From Chitinophaga sp. H8 (lineage in GTDB: Bacteria > Bacteroidota > Bacteroidia > Chitinophagales > Chitinophagaceae): a DNA stretch of 64,000 nucleotides. Under the pieces are notes generated by a model. The model searched no databases and was not told the origin of the DNA. It worked only from the letters and a program-made list of their open reading frames with translations. A program made the position numbers and the translations under genes. Shown here one piece after another: positions 8,977 to 17,658 of this stretch (its first letter is position 1; each line of letters begins with the position of its first letter). The stretch lies in contig NZ_JBEXAC010000003.1 of assembly GCF_040567655.1 (NCBI RefSeq), positions 186,001 to 250,000 of the forward strand, written 5' to 3'.

Positions 8977-9085
8977 CATCTTATATAGCGCATAGCTGCA
9001 GGGAGTACAAACTTTAGCAATCCCTTAACAGCAGGGCGTTATTACATAATTGTTGGCAGTTGTGTTTACAGTCAATAGTTTGTCA

Positions 9086-9120
9086 TTGGCAGTTTGGGGA
9101 TGGCTACCCCAGGCTGCCAA
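9086..9120 (+). terminator. Hairpin downstream of the DUF5723 gene
   Basis: TTGGCAG (9086-9092) pairs with CTGCCAA (9114-9120), with an inner GGGG/CCCC pairing (9096-9099, 9107-9110); TTTGCGTTATTTT follows. The tail is imperfect, so termination is likely but not certain. Confidence 0.5.
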
Positions 9121-9163
9121 TTTGCGTTATTTTACGTAACTTAACAGTCCATTTAACGAAAAA

Positions 9164-10012
9164 TTGTTCGAGGTGCAAGTTGGTTTTTTATGTTACAATG
9201 GCAAGTTTACGCCTGCAGCTGATCCTATTTTAACGGCCGATAACCGTTCCTTCCGCTATGGTGATGGCTGTTTTGAAACCATGAAAGTGTATCAGGGAAA
9301 AGTATTATTACCTGATCTCCATTTTGAACGGTTATTTGCTACCTTGAACTTACTGCATTTCGATATTCCCCAGCATTTCACTAAAGATTATTTTACCAAG
9401 CTAATACTGGAGTTGTGTGCGCGTAATAATGCTTCCCCGCTGGCCAGGATCAGGGTAACTGTTTTCAGATCTGATGGTGGATTGTATGACCCGCTTAATA
9501 ATTTGCCCAATTTTATTATTCAATGCTGGGAGCTGAGCAAACAGATCCTTGAGTTAAATGAAAATGGATTGGTGCTGGATGTGTTTCCGGATGTGAAAAA
9601 AAGCTGTGATAAATTATCCAGTATCAAATCAAACAATTGCCTGCCTTATGTGATGGCAGCCATGTATGCCAAACAGCATCGTCTGAATGAAGCAGTGCTG
9701 ATGAATCAATACGGAAGAATCGCAGACAGCACGATTGCCAATGTGTTTATTGTACATCAAAAAACAATTATCACCCCTCCCTTGTCAGAAGGTGGTGTAT
9801 GCGGCGTTATGCGCAAACATTTACTTACCAGGGATTTACCATTTAAAGTAATAGAGCAACCCCTTACTATCGCAGACCTGGAAACGGCAGACGAGATTTT
9901 CCTTACCAATGCCATTTATGGTGTACGGTGGGTAGGTCTTTTCAGAGATAGCAGCTATGGCAATGCTACTGCCGTAGTTTTGCATGAACTTCTGCATGAA
10001 GTGATGATGTAA
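9164..10012 (+). CDS. PLP-dependent class IV aminotransferase / aminodeoxychorismate lyase-like
   Basis: This 282-aa protein is fold-type IV PLP enzyme: DNRSFRYGDGCFETMKV near the N-terminus, the PLP lysine in SSIKSNNCLPYVMAA at about residue 151, and a C-terminal GVCGVMRKHLL segment. The family covers branched-chain and D-amino-acid aminotransferases and 4-amino-4-deoxychorismate lyase (PabC, folate synthesis); motifs alone do not decide, though PabC-like is plausible. The start is uncertain: no in-frame ATG exists near the family N-terminus, and TTG 9164 or GTG 9173 are the candidates. The photolyase gene follows closely. Confidence 0.8.
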   Translation: MFEVQVGFLCYNGKFTPAADPILTADNRSFRYGDGCFETMKVYQGKVLLPDLHFERLFATLNLLHFDIPQHFTKDYFTKLILELCARNNASPLARIRVTVFRSDGGLYDPLNNLPNFIIQCWELSKQILELNENGLVLDVFPDVKKSCDKLSSIKSNNCLPYVMAAMYAKQHRLNEAVLMNQYGRIADSTIANVFIVHQKTIITPPLSEGGVCGVMRKHLLTRDLPFKVIEQPLTIADLETADEIFLTNAIYGVRWVGLFRDSSYGNATAVVLHELLHEVMM

Positions 10013-10092
10013 AAACATGCACCTACTACATTTTTGAATACGCTCTTATGACCGGCTTTTTGTTGCAGCCGAAAGGAATAATAACCAATTAC

Positions 10093-11397
10093 ATGCATAC
10101 TACTGTTAATTTATGCTGGTTCCGCCGTGATTTAAGACTGGAAGATCAGGCAGCGTTATATCATGCATTGCAATCAAAACATCCGGTGGTGCCGGTATTT
10201 GTTTTTGACAAGCATATACTGGACGATCTGGAAGATAAGCACGATAGGAGGGTTACCTTCATTCATGCTGTTCTGGAAGAAATACAAACGCGGCTGCTGA
10301 AAATGGGAAGTACCCTGCATGTATTTTACGGTACTCCTATGGAGGCGTTTCAATATTGGACTACTCATTATCAGGTAGCGGAAGTATTTACGAACCATGA
10401 TTACGAGCCTTATGCCAAAGAACGTGATACCGCCATTGCCGGGTTTTTAAAAGAGAAAGGAATCAGATTCCATACGTTTAAGGACCAGGTGATTTTTGAA
10501 AAGAACGAAGTGATAAAGGATAACGGAGCGCCCTACACGGTATTTACACCGTACAGCAGAAAATGGAAAACTGTGTTGAGTGATTTTTATCTGAAATCTT
10601 ATCCCGTACAAAAGCATATCGCTAATTGCTATCAACAACCACCTGTTAAAATCCCCACGATTACGGATATTGGTTTTCTGCCGGGGGAAGCACATTTTCC
10701 TGCCAGGCAGTTACAGGAAGATCTGATAGCGCATTATCATGAAACGAGAGACTTTCCCGGAGTAAGGGGCACTTCGAGATTAGGGCTGCATTTACGTTTT
10801 GGTACCATCAGCATAAGGAGGTTGGCACAGCGGGCAAATACGTTGAACGAAACATTTCTGAATGAATTGATCTGGCGTGATTTTTATCAGATGATCCTTT
10901 GGCACTTCCCGCATGTAGTAGGCCAGTCTTTTAAAAAGGAGTATGATAAGATCCAATGGCGTAATAATGAAAGCGAATTTCAAAGCTGGTGTAACGGGCA
11001 AACGGGGTATCCTATTGTAGATGCCGGTATGCGTGAGCTGAATGCTACCGGGTTTATGCATAACCGGGTACGGATGATTACAGCAAGTTTTTTGGTTAAA
11101 CACTTACTGATTGACTGGCGTTGGGGAGAGGCATACTTTGCGAAATACCTGCTGGATTATGATCTGGCAGCTAATAATGGCGGATGGCAATGGGCAGCTG
11201 GTTCGGGATGTGACGCCGCCCCTTATTTCAGGGTATTTAACCCAACCCTGCAAATGCAGAAGTTTGATAAAGCACAGCATTATATTCGGCAATGGGTACC
11301 AGAATTTGACACGCTTCAATATGTGGCGCCCATGGTATCGCATGAGATGGCCCGTAAGCGGGTATTGGAAGCGTATGCCAAAGCCCTGAAGCGATAA
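10093..11397 (+). CDS. phrB: Deoxyribodipyrimidine photolyase / cryptochrome family
   Basis: This 434-aa protein begins with the photolyase domain (NLCWFRRDLRLEDQAAL) that binds the antenna cofactor and ends with the FAD-binding domain, with WRDFYQMILWHFPHV, GYPIVDAGMRELNATGFMHNR and the hallmark NNGGWQWAAGSGCDAAPYFR. Class I CPD photolyases use blue light to split cyclobutane pyrimidine dimers. ATG 10093 is chosen because it gives the standard N-terminus; ATG 10048 would add 15 unconserved residues. A cryptochrome role cannot be excluded by sequence alone. It converges with mqnD, only 3 bp separating the genes. Confidence 0.92.
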   Translation: MHTTVNLCWFRRDLRLEDQAALYHALQSKHPVVPVFVFDKHILDDLEDKHDRRVTFIHAVLEEIQTRLLKMGSTLHVFYGTPMEAFQYWTTHYQVAEVFTNHDYEPYAKERDTAIAGFLKEKGIRFHTFKDQVIFEKNEVIKDNGAPYTVFTPYSRKWKTVLSDFYLKSYPVQKHIANCYQQPPVKIPTITDIGFLPGEAHFPARQLQEDLIAHYHETRDFPGVRGTSRLGLHLRFGTISIRRLAQRANTLNETFLNELIWRDFYQMILWHFPHVVGQSFKKEYDKIQWRNNESEFQSWCNGQTGYPIVDAGMRELNATGFMHNRVRMITASFLVKHLLIDWRWGEAYFAKYLLDYDLAANNGGWQWAAGSGCDAAPYFRVFNPTLQMQKFDKAQHYIRQWVPEFDTLQYVAPMVSHEMARKRVLEAYAKALKR

Positions 11398-11400
11398 GGC

Positions 11401-12192
11401 TTACAGTTGTGCTGCTGTGGCCATCAGTTTTTCTACGGCTTCGTTGCCTTCCTTGCCTAAATCCAGGCTGAAATCATTTACATACAAGTCAATATGCTGG
11501 CGCATAACGGCCTCTTCCATTTCCTGTGCATGCGCTTTTACATATTCGGAAAGTTGCGGATATCCGGTGTATGCATGCTGCAAACTTTCATGGATCAGTG
11601 CATCTACCTGTGCCTGTACAGCAGCAGGTATATCTTTACGGATAAAAATCCCTCCTAACGGTATAGGGCTGCCTGTAGTGGTTTCCCAGAATTCTCCCAT
11701 GTCCATTAATTTCACCAGACCTTTTTGCTGATAGGTAAAGCGGTTTTCATGGATAATTACACCAGCATCTACAGTACCATTGAGCACAGCATTTTCAATA
11801 TCTGAAAACAGCATTACCTGCTTGTTTTTGGCCGCAGGGAATGCAATGGAGAAAAGGAGATTGGCAGTAGTATTTTCTCCCGGAATAGCAATTTTCAGGT
11901 CTTTGATGTCTTCGTGTGTAATAGGTTTTTTAGCAATAAGCAATGGTCCGCATCCACGGCCCAAGGCGCTGCCGCTGTTCAGTAATGTATATTGTTCCTT
12001 TACTTTCAGGTATACAGCGAAGCTCAGCTTGGTGATCATCAGCTTTCCCTGTAAAGCCCAATTGTTAAGTGTTTCCACATCTTCCAGCCGGGTATCGAAA
12101 GTAAATCCTTTAGTATCTATTTTATTATTCACCAGTGCATCAAAGATAAAAGTATCGTTGGGGCAGGGTGAAAATCCTAATGATAAATGCAT
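11401..12192 (-). CDS. mqnD: 1,4-dihydroxy-6-naphthoate synthase (futalosine pathway)
   Basis: This 263-aa periplasmic-binding-protein-like enzyme begins LSLGFSPCPNDTFIFDALV, the MqnD signature, and continues with DVETLN and the GRGCGPLL and PGENTTANLL segments. MqnD cleaves cyclic dehypoxanthine futalosine to 1,4-dihydroxy-6-naphthoate, a menaquinone precursor. mqnB lies 65 bp upstream on the same strand, so the two probably form one unit; the gap is filled by a TTAGCTN repeat array. Confidence 0.93.
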   Translation of the reverse strand: MHLSLGFSPCPNDTFIFDALVNNKIDTKGFTFDTRLEDVETLNNWALQGKLMITKLSFAVYLKVKEQYTLLNSGSALGRGCGPLLIAKKPITHEDIKDLKIAIPGENTTANLLFSIAFPAAKNKQVMLFSDIENAVLNGTVDAGVIIHENRFTYQQKGLVKLMDMGEFWETTTGSPIPLGGIFIRKDIPAAVQAQVDALIHESLQHAYTGYPQLSEYVKAHAQEMEEAVMRQHIDLYVNDFSLDLGKEGNEAVEKLMATAAQL

Positions 12193-12204
12193 GTTTCTTT
12201 TTTG

Positions 12205-12283
12205 AGCTGTTAGCTATTAGCAGTTGGCCATTAGCTAAATGCAGCGAGTGATTAGAGCTAAAGGCTAATAGCTATTAGCTGCT
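12205..12283. repeat. TTAGCTN heptamer repeat, fwd array - core - inverted array
   Basis: AGCTGTTAGCTATTAGC, then AATGCAGCGAGTGATT, then inverted units AGAGCTAAAGGCTAATAGC. It lies between mqnB and mqnD and extends into the mqnB 3' end: the last codons (LIAISL and the TAG stop) are repeat sequence. Confidence 0.85.
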
Positions 12284-12938
12284 TTATTAATGCTTCATTC
12301 AATTGTTTAACGGCCAGGGGGATATTCCATTTGCTTTTATCCCTTACTTCCACATAGTTAGAAATACTACGTAATTGCAGGAACGGAATTTTTTCCATCA
12401 GGCAGGCATAATGAAAAGCCGCACCTTCCATGCTTTCCACATCGGGCGCATACTTTTCTTCCAGTTTTTGGATGGTAGATTTGCTGCCGCTCACCAGATT
12501 TACCGTAATACCAGTTGCTTTAGGTAATTGTGGCAGGTGGGAGATGCCCTCAAAGGTGTTCACCAACCATTTTTCTGTAAAGGGCGGCTGATTCATCTCC
12601 CATAAACCTATATCAAATAAATCTTTAAAATGTGTATCATCCTCAGCGCCCAGGTCGGCCAGTTGTTCCTTATCAACCAGGACTACCTCTCCAAGTGATC
12701 GTTCCCGGTGGAAGCAGCCTGCAATACCAGCCTGTATGGCTATATCCGGACGGGTGGTAGCCAGGTAGCGTCCCAGGCTATATGCCGTGTGCATCATACC
12801 AATACCGCCAATTAATATGCTTACCCGGCAGTGGTGGAAGGTAAAATGATGGTCAGATAGCGCCTGTCCGTGTTGTTTCAAATAATGGCTGAAAGGTTGT
12901 ATTTCCGCCATTGTAGCGGCTGTAACCAATACGTTCAT
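12258..12938 (-). CDS. mqnB: Futalosine hydrolase
   Basis: From ATG 12938 this is 226 aa, a purine-nucleoside-phosphorylase-fold protein. It shows ILIGGIGMMHTAYSLGRYL, the segment QAGIAGCFHRERSLGEVVLV, and VESMEGAAFHYACL, the nucleoside-binding Glu region. MqnB removes hypoxanthine from futalosine in menaquinone synthesis; mqnD downstream supports this over MTA/SAH nucleosidase. An in-frame ATG at 13061 would add 41 unconserved residues, so 12938 is chosen. The last six residues and the stop are encoded by the adjoining TTAGCTN repeat, suggesting the repeat altered the original C-terminus. Confidence 0.9.
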   Translation of the reverse strand: MNVLVTAATMAEIQPFSHYLKQHGQALSDHHFTFHHCRVSILIGGIGMMHTAYSLGRYLATTRPDIAIQAGIAGCFHRERSLGEVVLVDKEQLADLGAEDDTHFKDLFDIGLWEMNQPPFTEKWLVNTFEGISHLPQLPKATGITVNLVSGSKSTIQKLEEKYAPDVESMEGAAFHYACLMEKIPFLQLRSISNYVEVRDKSKWNIPLAVKQLNEALIKQLIAISL

Positions 12939-13105
12939 CTGAAAATGATTAGACTGTTTATCAGGATCTGGCGGAAGCAGTTCACCGTAGTGATCCCTTG
13001 TATATGCCTGGGTCCATCCTGTAAAATTACACCAAAAATGCATGTACGGAGTGTAAAACAATTGACAGAATGCCGTTAAATCACGATGGACTCATAGAAT
13101 AATGG

Positions 13106-13113
13106 TATTTTTG
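13106..13113 (+). promoter_or_regulatory. -7 promoter element for queD-folE
   Basis: TATTTTTG matches TAnnTTTG. It lies after the ATG at 13102 but before the ATG at 13132, supporting 13132 as the queD start. Confidence 0.4.
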
Positions 13114-13131
13114 CACAAATTTTTTATACTA

Positions 13132-13545
13132 ATGATTTATTTAACGCGTGTGGAGAACTTCAATGCAGCGCATAAGTTGTCCAACCCGGGATGGAGTAAA
13201 GATAAAAATGAAGAGGTATTTGGCAAATGTGCCAATGAGAACTGGCATGGCCATAACTATGAGTTGCATGTAACCATAAAAGGTAATCCTGATGCTGAAA
13301 CGGGGTTTGTTTTTAATGCGAAGACCCTGGGAGAAATCATAAAGGATGTGGTCATTGAAAAGGTAGATCACCGTAACCTGAATATGGATGTAGACTTCAT
13401 GAAAGGGAAGTTTACTTCTGCCGAGAACCTGGCAATTGCTATATGGGAGCAGTTGGAAAAGCATCTGCCCGAAGGAGTGATGCTGCATTGCATCAAACTG
13501 TATGAAACCCCACGTATATATGTGGAGTATTTTGGAGGAAAGTAA
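13132..13545 (+). CDS. queD: 6-pyruvoyltetrahydropterin / 6-carboxytetrahydropterin synthase (QueD family)
   Basis: This 137-aa T-fold enzyme has the zinc ligands in FNAAHKL and WHGHNYELHV and the catalytic cysteine in GKCANENWHGH, spaced as in eukaryote-type PTPS. Later come the DHRNLN motif and a C-terminal ETPRIYVEYF. In bacteria this family mostly converts dihydroneopterin triphosphate to 6-carboxytetrahydropterin, the second step to queuosine. The next gene, folE, makes that substrate, and queE and tgt are elsewhere in the window, which supports QueD. ATG 13132 gives the family N-terminus; ATG 13102 would add ten residues and precedes the predicted promoter. Confidence 0.88.
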   Translation: MIYLTRVENFNAAHKLSNPGWSKDKNEEVFGKCANENWHGHNYELHVTIKGNPDAETGFVFNAKTLGEIIKDVVIEKVDHRNLNMDVDFMKGKFTSAENLAIAIWEQLEKHLPEGVMLHCIKLYETPRIYVEYFGGK

Positions 13546-13669
13546 GCAGCCGTTTAGATAGCCGTTAATCATTTTAAACCCGGTTGTTCCACAGGGGATA
13601 CCGGAATCATATTTTACTCGTCGGGTCTAGTAAGTATCAGGCGGAGTGGAGAATCTGAAAAAAATAAAG

Positions 13670-14257
13670 ATGGCATACATTAGAAAAGAATCTTATGATG
13701 AGCAGGTAACAGTAGGTTTGATGGAGAATTACCGGGAGTGTTTGAAGCTGATAGGAGAGGATCCGGATAGGGAAGGGCTGGTTAAAACACCGGAGCGTAT
13801 GGCCAAAGCTGTACAATACCTGACACAAGGGTATCAGCTGGATGCAAAGGCTATACTGAATGGCGCCAAGTTTACAGAGGCGTATAGTGAAATGGTGATT
13901 GTAAAAGATATTGAGCTTTTTTCCATGTGCGAGCATCATATGCTGCCGTTTTTTGGTAAAGCACATGTAGCATATATCCCCAATGGTTATATTACCGGAT
14001 TGAGCAAGCTGGCACGTGTGGTAGATGTATTTGCCCGCCGCCTGCAGGTGCAGGAGCGTATGACCCACCAGATCCTGGAAGCTATACAGGATACCCTGGA
14101 GCCATTAGGAGTAGCAGTAGTGATTGAAGCGCAGCATCTTTGTATGATGATGCGGGGTGTACAAAAGCAAAATTCTATTACCACTACCTCTGCTTTTTCC
14201 GGACAGTTTGAAGATGGCCGAACCCGCAGTGAGTTTATGAGGCTGATTGGGCGGTAA
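13670..14257 (+). CDS. folE: GTP cyclohydrolase I
   Basis: This 195-aa type I enzyme shows all main landmarks: [12 protein letters not shown], the zinc-binding [10 protein letters not shown] and [11 protein letters not shown] segments, [20 protein letters not shown] and the C-terminal TTSAFSGQF...RSEFMRLI. It converts GTP to 7,8-dihydroneopterin triphosphate, the entry to folate, pterins and queuosine. It lies 124 bp after queD on the same strand. A GTG at 13646 would add eight residues; ATG 13670 is preferred. Confidence 0.95.
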   Translation: MAYIRKESYDEQVTVGLMENYRECLKLIGEDPDREGLVKTPERMAKAVQYLTQGYQLDAKAILNGAKFTEAYSEMVIVKDIELFSMCEHHMLPFFGKAHVAYIPNGYITGLSKLARVVDVFARRLQVQERMTHQILEAIQDTLEPLGVAVVIEAQHLCMMMRGVQKQNSITTTSAFSGQFEDGRTRSEFMRLIGR

Positions 14258-14367
14258 AATGTTGCGCTGTAATACAAAAAACATTTTTGATTAATGCGTA
14301 AGAGTTTGAATATTTGCATTTATTTTGAGTAAATATTCAAGAATCCACTAAAACAAGAAAACAATAC

Positions 14368-15258
14368 ATGAAGCACGCATACGTATTCCCTGGTCAGGGA
14401 TCTCAGTTTCCGGGCATGGGCAAAAATTTGTATGAAACAAATGAAAAAGCCAGGGAGTTGTTTGAAAAGGCGAATGAGATTTTAGGTTTCCGCATCTCAG
14501 ATATCATGTTTACTGGTACAGATGAAGATCTGAAACAAACCAAGGTAACCCAGCCGGCTGTTTTTCTGCATGCAGTGATTGCTTTTTTATGTGCGCCTGA
14601 AGCCCGGCCTGACATGGTAGCCGGACATTCATTAGGCGAATTTACGGCACTGGTAGCCAATGGTACCTTGTCGTTTGAAGATGCTTTAAAGCTGGTAGCG
14701 GTACGTGCCAATGCGATGCAAAAAGCATGTGAGGCGACTCCTTCCACCATGGCAGCGGTACTGGCGCTGGATGACGCTAAGGTAGAAGAGATTTGTCTGG
14801 CGGTAACCAATGAAACCGGTGAAGTAGTAGTACCTGCCAATTATAACTGTCCCGGACAGCTGGTTATTTCCGGTACCGTAAAAGGAATTGATATTGCCTG
14901 TGAGCGGATGAAGGCGGCTGGTGCAAAGAGAGCATTGGTATTGCCGGTAGGTGGTGCTTTCCATTCTCCCTTAATGGCACCTGCCAAGGAAGAACTGCAG
15001 GCAGCTATTGAAAAAGCAGTATTTAATACACCTACCTGCCCTGTTTATCAGAATGTGGTGGCAAAAGCAGTAAGTGCCCCTGCAGAGATTAAACAAAACC
15101 TGATAGATCAGCTCACCGGCGCAGTAAGATGGACACAATCCGTGCAGGCCATGATTGCCGACGGAGGTACCGAATTTACCGAGGTAGGGCCCGGTAAAGT
15201 ATTACAAGGCCTGATACAAAAGATCCAGAAAGACACGGTGGTAAATGGAATCAGCTAA
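14368..15258 (+). CDS. fabD: Malonyl-CoA:ACP transacylase
   Basis: This 296-aa enzyme has FPGQGSQFPGMGK at the N-terminus, the nucleophile Ser88 in GHSLGEF, the catalytic His199 in GGAFHSPLM, and EVGPGKVLQGLI near the end. It loads malonyl groups from CoA onto acyl carrier protein for fatty-acid synthesis. Length and motifs are standard. The stop codon lies in the sequence AGCTAA at the edge of a TTAGCTN repeat array. fabH is about 9 kb away and not linked. Confidence 0.96.
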   Translation: MKHAYVFPGQGSQFPGMGKNLYETNEKARELFEKANEILGFRISDIMFTGTDEDLKQTKVTQPAVFLHAVIAFLCAPEARPDMVAGHSLGEFTALVANGTLSFEDALKLVAVRANAMQKACEATPSTMAAVLALDDAKVEEICLAVTNETGEVVVPANYNCPGQLVISGTVKGIDIACERMKAAGAKRALVLPVGGAFHSPLMAPAKEELQAAIEKAVFNTPTCPVYQNVVAKAVSAPAEIKQNLIDQLTGAVRWTQSVQAMIADGGTEFTEVGPGKVLQGLIQKIQKDTVVNGIS

Positions 15259-15309
15259 TGCTTAAAAGCTATTAGCTGTTAGCCTTTAGCTCAATGCAGC
15301 GGATGATCG
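15253..15309 (+). repeat. TTAGCTN heptamer array with AATGCAGCGGATG core
   Basis: Units AGCTATTAGCTGTTAGCCTTTAG then CTCAATGCAGCGGATGATCG. It begins at the fabD stop codon. The same order, array then CTCAATGCAGCGGATG then a hairpin module, occurs at 62681-62890. Confidence 0.8.
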
Positions 15310-15336
15310 CATGATCACCAGTTCTAAAATATGCTG

Positions 15337-15374
15337 ACCCTTGTGTGGTAATTTTACTACACAAGGGTTTTCTT
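15337..15374 (+). terminator. Hairpin / probable terminator after fabD, part of a duplicated module
   Basis: 14-bp stem with one G-T pair (15337-15350 with 15355-15368), 4-nt loop ATTT, then a T-rich tail TTTTCTTAT. A related hairpin is at 62763-62788. Confidence 0.75.
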
Positions 15375-15605
15375 ATGCCCTTTTCATAGCCTTTCATGCA
15401 CTCTTCATACACTATCTATGCTTTTACTATGCTTCAACCATAGCTCAACTATGCTTCGGGGTAGGCTTATCTATACCTTTAGAACGCTTTTACTATGCTT
15501 TTGCCATAGCTCAACCATGCTTCAGGGTAGGCTTATTTATGCTTTTAGAACGCTTTTACTATGGCTTTGCTATAGCTCAACCATGCTTCAACCATAGCTT
15601 AAGGT
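15375..15605 (+). repeat. 66-bp tandem repeat of ATGCTT/CATAGCTC units
   Basis: Three units begin with GCTTTTACTATG at 15420, 15486 and 15552, a 66-bp period; the third is partial and diverges near 15590. Each unit is made of short ATGCTTNNACCATAGCTCAACC-like words. The lead-in (CCCTTTTCATAGCCTTTCAT and TACACTATCTATGC) matches 62800-62845. A reading frame crosses it only because 66 is divisible by three; it is not considered a gene. The gap 15259-15652 holds this, the array and the hairpin, no gene. Confidence 0.85.
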
Positions 15606-15652
15606 AGGAGAAGGGAGCCCAAACAGGCAGATTTGCTACATTTTGCTCGCAG

Positions 15653-16510
15653 CTATAGATTTAATACCATCTCATATTGAGATAACGTATGGATAAAGCC
15701 TGTTTTTAGCAGCAACTGGTTCATTGCGGGGTAGTGATCATCTATGTTAATGATAGACAATGGGTTACCAAGTTGGGAGGCAGCATGTTGTAACAGGGCA
15801 CTACCAATACCCCGTCGTCTGAGGTTTGGATGTACCGCTATTTGCCGGATGCGTTTACTGGCCAGGTGTACGCTGATAAAGCCTGCAGACTGGCCGTCGA
15901 GGGATGCCTCCCAGGAAGTAGTAAAAGCCTGTTCCCTTTGTATGGCAGGGATGGCATTGGACCAGCAGGGTTCCATATCACTGTAGGCTGCCATCAGCGA
16001 CCAGTTGGGGGTAGCGTTGAGCGTAATCGTTACGCCCGGAACAGATGAGGCTGTCGTAACTGCCCCCTTGTAGCAATGGACCAGCCTCTTTTGTTCAAAT
16101 CCGCTGTTTTGGTAGGCTTTGATAGCTGGCTGATTGGTTTGTATCACTTCCAGGAGTATTTTTTTAATACCTTTTTGCCGGTAATAGGGCATCGCCTGGG
16201 TATATAATTGTTGGACCAGGCGTTGGCCACGGTATGCAGGAATGACCCCTGTTCCGCCGTTGTACAATACTTTGGGCTGTAATACATTATCTACGCCATG
16301 TAGCATAAAGCCTGCCAGGGTGGGACCATCAAAAGCACCCATGGAATAGTCCAGCCGGAGGTTTTCCCCTTGTATCTTCTGTTTCAGCAGGGGGAGTGTA
16401 AGCTGTACCGGAACGATATAATCGCTGAAAGCGGCGTTAAATGTATCACAGATATCAGGCAGGGTAACTGCCTGCAGATCATGGAACCCACCGGTATTCA
16501 AAATATGCAT
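15653..16510 (-). CDS. Tandem-domain GNAT N-acetyltransferase
   Basis: From ATG 16510 this is 285 aa with two GNAT folds. The first has the acetyl-CoA loop GVIPAYRGQRLVQQLYTQA and ends NQPAIKAYQNSGFEQKR; the second has QIAVHPNLRRRGIGSALLQHAA and ends YPAMNQLLLKTGF. Only the second has the canonical RRGIG loop. Substrate is unknown. An ATG at 16546 would overlap the upstream GNAT gene; 16510 starts 11 bp after its stop, suggesting an operon. Confidence 0.82.
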   Translation of the reverse strand: MHILNTGGFHDLQAVTLPDICDTFNAAFSDYIVPVQLTLPLLKQKIQGENLRLDYSMGAFDGPTLAGFMLHGVDNVLQPKVLYNGGTGVIPAYRGQRLVQQLYTQAMPYYRQKGIKKILLEVIQTNQPAIKAYQNSGFEQKRLVHCYKGAVTTASSVPGVTITLNATPNWSLMAAYSDMEPCWSNAIPAIQREQAFTTSWEASLDGQSAGFISVHLASKRIRQIAVHPNLRRRGIGSALLQHAASQLGNPLSIINIDDHYPAMNQLLLKTGFIHTLSQYEMVLNL

Positions 16511-16521
16511 ACACCAGTATA

Positions 16522-16983
16522 TTAAAGTTCGATGCTGGCATTCCACCAGTCTGTTTCAAAATGGGCACGGTATCTTTTGTAGAATCTGATAGCAGGTTTA
16601 TTCCATTCCAGCACCTGCCAGGTCATCCCGCTTAGTTTCTTTTCCTGGGTTTCTGCTATCAGCTTGTCGAACAGCATGCTGCCTATCCGTTTGCTTCTCC
16701 ATTTTTCAGTAATGATAATATCTTCCAGGTAAAGCCGGGACCCTTTCCAGGTAGAATAGCGGATATAATACAGGGCAAATCCTATAATTGTTTCGATCCC
16801 ATCTGCTGTATTTACCGCCACAAAAGCTTTCCATACCGGATTTTCACCAAATCCGGCCTCTTCAAAATGTTCCAGTGTAACGGTCACTGCCTGGGGGGCT
16901 TTTTCATATTCTGCCAGTTCTCTGATTAATTCCATTAACCTTGGACAATCTTCCTTTCGTGCAACCCTGATAGTTATATTCAT
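16522..16983 (-). CDS. GNAT N-acetyltransferase, SSAT/thialysine-acetyltransferase type
   Basis: This 153-aa single-domain enzyme resembles the diamine/thialysine N-acetyltransferase group: MELIRELAEYEKAPQAV, then EEAGFGENPVWKAFVA, LYYIRYSTWKGSRLYLEDI, the acetyl-CoA loop EKWRSKRIGSMLF and EWNKPAIRFYKR. Probable substrates are polyamines or lysine analogues, by family only. It lies directly upstream of the tandem GNAT gene. Confidence 0.82.
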   Translation of the reverse strand: MNITIRVARKEDCPRLMELIRELAEYEKAPQAVTVTLEHFEEAGFGENPVWKAFVAVNTADGIETIIGFALYYIRYSTWKGSRLYLEDIIITEKWRSKRIGSMLFDKLIAETQEKKLSGMTWQVLEWNKPAIRFYKRYRAHFETDWWNASIEL

Positions 16984-17098
16984 ATGCGTTAATTTTTATA
17001 TGACTGGCATAGTAGTAGGGACCGGTGGCATAATATGTGCGCAATGTTCCGTAATACCTGCTATTTTTATGGCATAAAAGGTCAAAATTACGATATAC

Positions 17099-17593
17099 AT
17101 GAAGGAAATCCTATTTGGCTATGCTGCTTATAATTACTGGGCCAATCAAAAGCTTGCCCATGTGCTCCGTAAGCTGGAAAAGCCAGCAGCGGACCAGGAG
17201 CTGGTAAGCAGCTTTCCGTCTATACGCAAAACGGTTTATCATTTGTGGTGTGCAGAGAGTATGTGGTACCAGCGTTTACAGCTGGCCGAGAAAGCAGTGG
17301 ATCCTACTATTCATTTTGAAGGTGATTTTGAGGAGGCGATTGATCACTGGCTGCATCAGTCCCGCCTGCTCAGGGATTGGGTAAAGCATGCTACTGCGGT
17401 AAGACTGGAACATACCCTGGCATATATTGACCGGGCCAAAGAGTATCATAAAGTACCCGTGAAGGATGTATTGCTGCATATATTCAACCATACCAGTTAT
17501 CACCGCGGACAATTGGTGACCTTGCTGCGGCAGGTAGGCGTCAGTAAAATTCCGGGGATGGATTATGATGACTTTACCCAGGGGAAGAAATAA
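17099..17593 (+). CDS. DinB-like metal-dependent protein
   Basis: This 164-aa four-helix-bundle protein has the DinB/YfiT-type metal triad: His in TVYHLWCAE, and the pair in NHTSYHRGQLVTLLRQ near the C-terminus. The group includes bacillithiol- and mycothiol-dependent transferases and stress proteins, but the exact reaction is not known. It stands alone, divergent from the GNAT pair. A second DinB-like gene is at 58500. Confidence 0.82.
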   Translation: MKEILFGYAAYNYWANQKLAHVLRKLEKPAADQELVSSFPSIRKTVYHLWCAESMWYQRLQLAEKAVDPTIHFEGDFEEAIDHWLHQSRLLRDWVKHATAVRLEHTLAYIDRAKEYHKVPVKDVLLHIFNHTSYHRGQLVTLLRQVGVSKIPGMDYDDFTQGKK

Positions 17594-17658
17594 TAGCTGT
17601 TGGAAGATAGTATAGGTTAAGAGATAAAAAAGTATTTTAGCTGGAAGTAATCCTGATT

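Noticed and set aside
12939..13061. N-terminal extension of mqnB
   Set aside because: 41 extra residues without similarity; the family starts at the ATG at 12938.
15341..15607. 88-codon ORF with 22-residue repeat
   Set aside because: It translates the hairpin and the 66-bp repeat; it has no start context and the frame is open only because the period is a multiple of three.
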